From assembly GCF_002105195.1 (NCBI RefSeq), contig NZ_MUHU01000025.1, positions 124,001 to 188,000 on the forward strand: 64,000 bases of DNA, given 5' to 3'. Position numbers and translations under genes: made by a program. The stretch comes from Derxia lacustris. Lineage in GTDB: Bacteria; Pseudomonadota; Gammaproteobacteria; Burkholderiales; Burkholderiaceae_E. Of this stretch, positions 59,926 to 64,000 are shown piece by piece; position 1 is the stretch's first letter; every line of letters begins with the position of its first letter. A model generated the notes under the pieces. It was not told the DNA's origin. It made no database searches and saw only the letters and a list, made by a program, of their open reading frames with translations.

Positions 59926-60906
59926 TCAACGATTCACATCCACCACCACGCGGCCGCGCAGCTTGCCGGCCATGATCTGCGCGGCGCTATCGATGACTTC
60001 GCCGAGCCCGATCTCGCGCGCGATCGCGCCGAGCCTGGCCGGATCGAGGTCGCGCGCGAGCCGGTCCCAGGCCGCGATGCGATCGGCCCTGGGCCGCATC
60101 ACGCTGTCGATGCCGGCCAGCGTGACGCCGCGCAGGATGAAGGGCATGACGGTGGCCGGCAGATCGGCGCCGCCGGCCAGTCCGCAGGCCGCCACCGTGC
60201 CGCCGTACCGGGTGCTGGCGAGCACGTTGGCCAGCACATGGCTGCCCACCACGTCGACCGCGCCGGCCCAGCGCTCGCGCGCCAGCGGCTTGCCCGGCGC
60301 GGCAAAGTCGGCGCGCACCAGCACCTCGCGCGCGCCGAGCGCCTTGAGGTAGTCGGCCTCCTCGGGCCGGCCGCTCACGGCCACCACGTCATAGCCGAGC
60401 TTGCCCAGCAGCGCGACCGCCACGCTGCCCACGCCGCCGGCCGCGCCGGTCACCAGCACCTCGCCGCTGGCCGGCACGACGCCGTGCTGTTCCAGCGCCA
60501 GCACGCAGAGCATCGCGGTATAGCCGGCGGTGCCGATCTCCATCGCCTGCCGCGCGGTAAAGCCGGCCGGCAGCGGAATGAGCCAGTCGCCCTTGAGCCG
60601 CGCGGTCTGCGCCAGCGCGCCCCAGTGGCCCTCGCCCACGCCCCAGCCGTTGAGCAGCACCGCATCGCCGGGCGCGAAGTCGGGATGGCTGCTGATCTCG
60701 ACCGTGCCGGCCAGATCGATGCCCGGCACCATCGGGAACTTGCGCACCACCGGCCCCTTGCCAGTGATGGCGAGCGCGTCCTTGTAGTTGAGCGTGGAGT
60801 AGGCCACGCGCACGGTCACGTCGCCGTCGGGCAGGCGGGCCGGGTCGATGTCCTGCAGCGCGGCGCGATAGCCGGCGTCGTCCTTCTCGATGAGGATGGC
60901 TTTCAT
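59926..60906 (-). CDS. acuI: Acryloyl-CoA reductase / YhdH-type medium-chain reductase
   Basis: A 326-residue zinc-independent medium-chain dehydrogenase/reductase with the NADPH motif [10 protein letters not shown] and the characteristic N-terminus [10 protein letters not shown]. The [33 protein letters not shown] stretch matches the AcuI/YhdH group, which reduces toxic acryloyl-CoA to propionyl-CoA with NADPH. A TetR gene like acuR lies 27 bp upstream in the same direction, the usual acuR-acuI order, which supports the call. No DMSP lyase gene is present here. Confidence 0.88.
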   Translation of the reverse strand: MKAILIEKDDAGYRAALQDIDPARLPDGDVTVRVAYSTLNYKDALAITGKGPVVRKFPMVPGIDLAGTVEISSHPDFAPGDAVLLNGWGVGEGHWGALAQTARLKGDWLIPLPAGFTARQAMEIGTAGYTAMLCVLALEQHGVVPASGEVLVTGAAGGVGSVAVALLGKLGYDVVAVSGRPEEADYLKALGAREVLVRADFAAPGKPLARERWAGAVDVVGSHVLANVLASTRYGGTVAACGLAGGADLPATVMPFILRGVTLAGIDSVMRPRADRIAAWDRLARDLDPARLGAIAREIGLGEVIDSAAQIMAGKLRGRVVVDVNR

Positions 60907-60933
60907 GAGGTCTCCTTGGGGGCGGGATGGGGC

Positions 60934-61602
60934 TCAGGCCGGCTTGCGCCGCTTTGGTGACGGCTTTCTGCAAAGGCTTGCAACATAGCCGTCGATGAAC
61001 AGGTCGAGCGCGTCGGGACCGCGCTCCAGCCGGGCGCGCAGCACCGCGCCTTCCCAGCCGATCCAGAACAGCCGGGCGGCGCGCTCGCAGTCGGTGGCGG
61101 GCGCGATCTCGCCGGCCGCCACGGCGGCGCGCAGGCAGTCGGCCACGCGCGCTTCCCAGTCGGCAAACACCGCCAGCAGCCGGGCCCGAAAGCCTTCGGG
61201 CAGCGCCGACATCTCCTGGCCCAGGTTGCCGACCAGGCAGCCGCGGCGCCAGTCGTGGCGCGCCATGCCGGCGGTGGCATCGGCGGCAAAGGCGCGCAGC
61301 CGAGCCAGCGGCGAGGGCTCGTCGACAGCCAGCAGATGGCGATCAAGCTTGCGCGCGAAGTAGCCGGCATAGCGCTCGACCAGCGCCGCGCCGAAGGCTT
61401 CCTTGCTCGGGAACCAGTGATAGAACGAGCCCTTGGGCACGCCGGCGGCACGCAGGATTTCGTCGATGCCGGTGGCGGCGAAGCCCTTCTCGGTGAGCGC
61501 CGCCACGCCGGCGCGCAGCAGCGCCTCGCGGGTGGCGTCGGGCGCGAGCGCATTGCGGGCGGGGCGGCCGCGCCGGCGCGCGGTGGTGGATTCATCGGTC
61601 AT
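60934..61602 (-). CDS. acuR: TetR-family regulator, probably AcuR
   Basis: A 222-residue TetR repressor. The N-terminal helix-turn-helix (FAATGIDEILRAAGVPKGSFYHWFPSKEAF) is followed by a ligand domain with RRGCLVGNLGQEM, as in the AcuR group, which senses acrylate. It precedes acuI by 27 bp, so both are likely one autoregulated operon. An imperfect palindrome 12 bp before its ATG is a possible operator. The C-terminal tail (SLCRKPSPKRRKPA) is unusually basic and contains one copy of the 14-bp repeat, so it may be a shifted or extended end. Confidence 0.8.
   Translation of the reverse strand: MTDESTTARRRGRPARNALAPDATREALLRAGVAALTEKGFAATGIDEILRAAGVPKGSFYHWFPSKEAFGAALVERYAGYFARKLDRHLLAVDEPSPLARLRAFAADATAGMARHDWRRGCLVGNLGQEMSALPEGFRARLLAVFADWEARVADCLRAAVAAGEIAPATDCERAARLFWIGWEGAVLRARLERGPDALDLFIDGYVASLCRKPSPKRRKPA
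60969..60982. repeat. 14-bp motif TGCAAGCCTTTGCA, copy 3 (inverted)
   Basis: Present as the reverse complement, near the 3' end of the TetR gene. It is read there in a different frame (Val-Ala-Ser-Leu-Cys-Arg) from the Gln-Ala-Phe-Ala copies, so coding constraint alone does not explain the motif. Confidence 0.6.
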
Positions 61603-61613
61603 GCGGCCGATAT

Positions 61614-61628
61614 TAGACCGACCGGCTA
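61614..61628. promoter_or_regulatory. Candidate AcuR operator
   Basis: The imperfect palindrome TAGACCGACCGGCTA lies 12 bp upstream of the TetR start. TetR repressors usually bind such sites over their own promoter. The symmetry is only partial, so this is tentative. Confidence 0.4.
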
Positions 61629-61797
61629 GAAATACCCAAGCGCTCACTCCCCGGGCGCCGTGCATCGGTGGGCAATCGGTGGGAGGCCGGCTCGCAGGCT
61701 GCGCCCGGTCGATGCCGCTGGCACCGGCACAAAAGCCGCAGAACAAATGCTTCTTAAACCGGCATGCGGCACCAGTACACCCTCGGAGGGGACAAGC

Positions 61798-62661
61798 ATG
61801 TCCATCAACAAACTGCTCGTTGCGGCCGGCATTGCCGGCTGCGCCTTCGTCGCCCAGCCGGCGGCGGCCACCAATGTGAGCATGGGCTGCGTCGAGCGCT
61901 ACAGCGACGCCCAGGGCTTCACCAGCAAGGACGACGTCACGCTCACCTGCGACGCGGCCTCGGGCTTCTACGGCATGTTCAACCTGTTCGGCGGTCATGC
62001 CTTGCGGCGCTTCTGGCAGAACACGCTGGTCTGGCCGAGCGACTACCGCGAGGACAGCCTTGGCGGCAGCGACAGCGTCGAGGCCGACTGGTCGAGCGCC
62101 GACCTGCAAGTGTTCTCGGGCCACGGCAGCTGCCAGAACCCGCCGGTCGCGTCCTCGCCCGACTTCATCGTGACGGCCAAGAACGGCATCGGCCGCAATG
62201 CCAACTTCGTGAACATCGGCAGCTCGCTGCGGCTGGGCGAATTCCCGGGCTCGGGCGTGTTCGGCTCCAACGGCAATCTCAATGCGCTGATGCTCAACGC
62301 CAGCTGCCCGATGGATCTGGTGTCGCTCACGACCCAATGGTGGCCGGTGTTCCAGGGCCTGCATGTGGCCATGGGCCATGCCGGCGACGTGAACCACGAC
62401 AACCTCGACAGCGCGACCAAGCTGCCGACGGTCGGCATGTGGCTCGGCATGCTCGGCGGCCCGTTCGGCAATGTGAGCTACCGCCAGGCCTGGATGAGCG
62501 CCGGCCTGATCGATGTGCAGAGCGGCGTGTGCGCGGTGATCGCCGGCACCGGCCGCACCGAGGCCGAGGCGGTGCAGCGGCGCGATGCCGAAACGCCCAC
62601 GCAACGCCTGGCCGATGCCCTGCCCGCGAGCTGGATCGCCTGGCGCTGGGTCTGCAATTGA
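61798..62661 (+). CDS. Secreted protein with possible caspase/gingipain-type His-Cys dyad
   Basis: A 287-residue exported protein (signal peptide 1-24, ending PAAA). I do not recognise it with confidence. It contains a strand followed by SGHGSC with His109, and about 60 residues later LMLNASC with Cys170. That is the order and spacing of the catalytic His and Cys in caspase-hemoglobinase-fold peptidases (gingipain, clostripain, caspase), each at the end of a hydrophobic strand. Several other cysteines could form disulfides. The next gene, 32 bp downstream, encodes another exported protein with a propeptide-like domain, and the two may work together. A GGAGGGG lies upstream of the ATG. Confidence 0.55.
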   Translation: MSINKLLVAAGIAGCAFVAQPAAATNVSMGCVERYSDAQGFTSKDDVTLTCDAASGFYGMFNLFGGHALRRFWQNTLVWPSDYREDSLGGSDSVEADWSSADLQVFSGHGSCQNPPVASSPDFIVTAKNGIGRNANFVNIGSSLRLGEFPGSGVFGSNGNLNALMLNASCPMDLVSLTTQWWPVFQGLHVAMGHAGDVNHDNLDSATKLPTVGMWLGMLGGPFGNVSYRQAWMSAGLIDVQSGVCAVIAGTGRTEAEAVQRRDAETPTQRLADALPASWIAWRWVCN

Positions 62662-62693
62662 ACGCCGCCCGTCAACCCGCCAAGGAAACCGCC

Positions 62694-63608
62694 ATGAACA
62701 TCCTCAAGCCGGGCGTGCTGCTGATCGCCGCCGCCCTCACGATGCAAGCCTTTGCACAAGTGCCGGGCGTGCCCGCGCCCAAGCCGCGCGAAGTGAGCCT
62801 GACCGAGCGCAGCGACCTGGCGCGCAGCATTGCCGCGCGCTTTGGCCGCAACCTGCCGACCGATACCAGCTATCAGGCCGCCGGCCCATTCCGCATCGCG
62901 TCGAACAAGCAGTTCAGCTATCTCGAACGCAGCGACAACCCGACCAGCAGCGCCATCGAGCTGCCCGACTACGGCCTTGGTACCAAGCCGCTCGACCCGG
63001 CCGCCAACAGCCGCGACGTGCTGCTGCCGCGCGCCCTTACCGTGCTCAAGAAGGCCGGCTATCCGGTCGACGAACTGAGCTTCGCCAACTTCCAGGACGA
63101 GTACATCGGCGCCGGCCAGCCGCAGCTGCTGCCCAAGGACTTCGATCCGCGCAAGGACGCGCTGCTGGTGGCGCGCAGCCTGCGCTTCGAGCGCATCTCG
63201 GCCGGCCTGCCGGTGTTCGGCTCGGAAGTGCTGGTGGGGCTGCTGCCCGACGGCAGCATCGGCCGGCTGCGCTATCACGCGCCGCCGCTCGATCCGGTCG
63301 CGCTCAAGGCCGCCAGCGAGCTGGCCCGGCAGGTCGCCGCCGGCGGCTGGAAGCTGCCGCCCGAGCTCGACGCCGACGGCATCAAGGTGCTCGACCTGCG
63401 CGCCGGCCTCGGCGTGTCGAGCTTTGCGAGCGTGCAGCCGCGCTCGGCGCCGGTGGTGCGCGTGACCTTCCGGCGCATCGGCAGCGACGCCAGCCTGCCC
63501 CTGCAAAGCACCCGCGCCGCCTACTACGACGCCAAGGGCGTGGAAGTGGTGCTCGACGATGTGATCGCCACGCCGCCGACCGCCGCCACGCTCAAGACCG
63601 GGCGCTGA
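62694..63608 (+). CDS. Exported protein with propeptide (FTP/PepSY)-like domain
   Basis: A 304-residue secreted protein (signal peptide 1-22, ending AFAQ). The middle part (about 120-205), with LRFERISAGLPVFGSEVLVGLLPDGSIGRL, resembles the propeptide/PepSY-type fold seen before metallopeptidases, where such domains inhibit or chaperone the enzyme. No peptidase motif (such as HExxH) is present in the protein itself. It directly follows the possible caspase-fold gene (32-bp gap, AAGGAAAC ribosome site), so a separate inhibitor or chaperone for that protein is an attractive but untested idea. The signal peptide region contains one copy of the 14-bp repeat. Confidence 0.5.
   Translation: MNILKPGVLLIAAALTMQAFAQVPGVPAPKPREVSLTERSDLARSIAARFGRNLPTDTSYQAAGPFRIASNKQFSYLERSDNPTSSAIELPDYGLGTKPLDPAANSRDVLLPRALTVLKKAGYPVDELSFANFQDEYIGAGQPQLLPKDFDPRKDALLVARSLRFERISAGLPVFGSEVLVGLLPDGSIGRLRYHAPPLDPVALKAASELARQVAAGGWKLPPELDADGIKVLDLRAGLGVSSFASVQPRSAPVVRVTFRRIGSDASLPLQSTRAAYYDAKGVEVVLDDVIATPPTAATLKTGR
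62743..62756. repeat. 14-bp motif TGCAAGCCTTTGCA, copy 4
   Basis: Exact copy in the signal-peptide region of the propeptide-like gene, read as Met-Gln-Ala-Phe-Ala. Confidence 0.6.
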
Positions 63609-63661
63609 CCGCCGCAACCCGCGCGCTGAACCCGCCGCCCCGGCGCGCGGTCGAAGCGCGC

Positions 63662-64000
63662 ATGAAACCCTCCAGCCGCTTCGCCCTGCCCTTCGCGCCC
63701 ACCGACGCCGCCCTCGCCGAGCGCATCGCCGCCGTGGACGTGCGCGGCTATGCCCGCACCCGCAACCATCTGGGCGGCGCGGTCACGCGGCTGGGGCCAT
63801 GGATCGCCCACGGCTTTGTCGACCTGCCGGCGCTGCGCGATCACCTGGCCGCCTGCAACGGCCTGGGCGACGACGACAAGCTGCTGTGGCAGCTGGGCTG
63901 GCGTGAGTTCTTCGCCGACAGCGCCGAGCGACTCGGCGAGGCGCTGTTTGCCGACCGGCGCCCGGCCCTGCCCGGCGTGCGCTACCGCCCCACGCTGCCG
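63662..64000 (+). CDS. Cryptochrome/photolyase-family FAD-binding protein, 5' part only
   Basis: The first 113 codons of a gene cut by the window edge. The N-terminus moves straight into the FAD-binding helical domain of the photolyase/cryptochrome family (YARTRNHLGGAVTRLGPWIAHGF, then KLLWQLGWREFF), without the preceding antenna-binding alpha/beta domain that full photolyases have. It therefore looks like the short, FAD-domain-only relatives found in Proteobacteria. DNA-repair activity is not established for that group. Confidence 0.82.
   Translation, partial: MKPSSRFALPFAPTDAALAERIAAVDVRGYARTRNHLGGAVTRLGPWIAHGFVDLPALRDHLAACNGLGDDDKLLWQLGWREFFADSAERLGEALFADRRPALPGVRYRPTLP

Overview
The window is very GC-rich (about 70% by eye, higher still in the polyketide genes) and densely packed, with Burkholderiales-like gene content. 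A molybdenum-storage-protein gene pair beside a nitrogenase-type flavodoxin points to a nitrogen-fixing betaproteobacterium, perhaps Derxia-like. That assignment is inference from gene content; there is no rRNA or other marker in the window. I saw no tRNA, rRNA, CRISPR array or transposase.

Layout. 1-5.2 kb: a minus-strand run of sugar and exopolysaccharide-type genes (acyltransferase, GT4 glycosyltransferase, GMC oxidoreductase, NAD-dependent epimerase). 5.4-7.9 kb: an Lrp/AsnC regulator divergent from glmS, with three phased palindromes between them. 7.9-13.4 kb: an accessory hotspot just behind glmS. It holds a low-GC, translationally coupled three-gene island (HEPN-like protein, KGGVGR ParA-like ATPase, P-loop NTPase). 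Next come degraded copies of the ends of both flanking genes (an AhpD-like fragment, then a glmS fragment), a GC-rich AAA ATPase, and the intact AhpD-like gene. 13.4-18.2 kb: a MocR regulator, a protein phosphatase coupled to a frameshifted kinase-like gene, and a Fic protein. 18.2-20.8 kb: mosA and mosB divergent from a NifF-like flavodoxin. 20.8-26.8 kb: a MarR regulator with a TetX-like monooxygenase, then a minus-strand set of secreted or envelope proteins, one with a frameshift and one lacking its nucleophile.

27.3-45.7 kb: a compact trans-AT polyketide synthase operon. In order it encodes ACP-KS-DH-KR-ACP-KS, a flavin monooxygenase, an ACP with an unrecognised C-terminal domain, KS-(ACP-like)-(dead DH)-KR, a fused AT-ER, a discrete ACP, an MFS exporter and a type II thioesterase. 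All three KS domains keep Cys-His-His and no assembly-line protein has its own AT, so the fused AT must load malonyl units in trans. Several unusual domains (a carrier-like insert without serine, a PfaD-like ER without its signature motif, split modules, no terminal TE) make the product hard to predict. A roughly 500-bp relatively AT-rich regulatory region with two long inverted repeats lies upstream.

45.8-64 kb: a phytase-type esterase-like protein, a PEP-CTERM-like protein, a ZntB-type transporter, a RIO-type kinase, an SDR/LysR divergent pair, a nitronate monooxygenase, a DUF1800/DUF1501 pair with Tat signals, a VOC protein, a transglutaminase-like protein, a TonB receptor, an AcuI/AcuR pair, two secreted proteins that look like a caspase-fold peptidase and a propeptide-like partner, and the start of a photolyase-family gene cut by the window edge.

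The two best candidates for undescribed biology are the HEPN/KGGVGR/P-loop island at the glmS hotspot and the trans-AT PKS operon.
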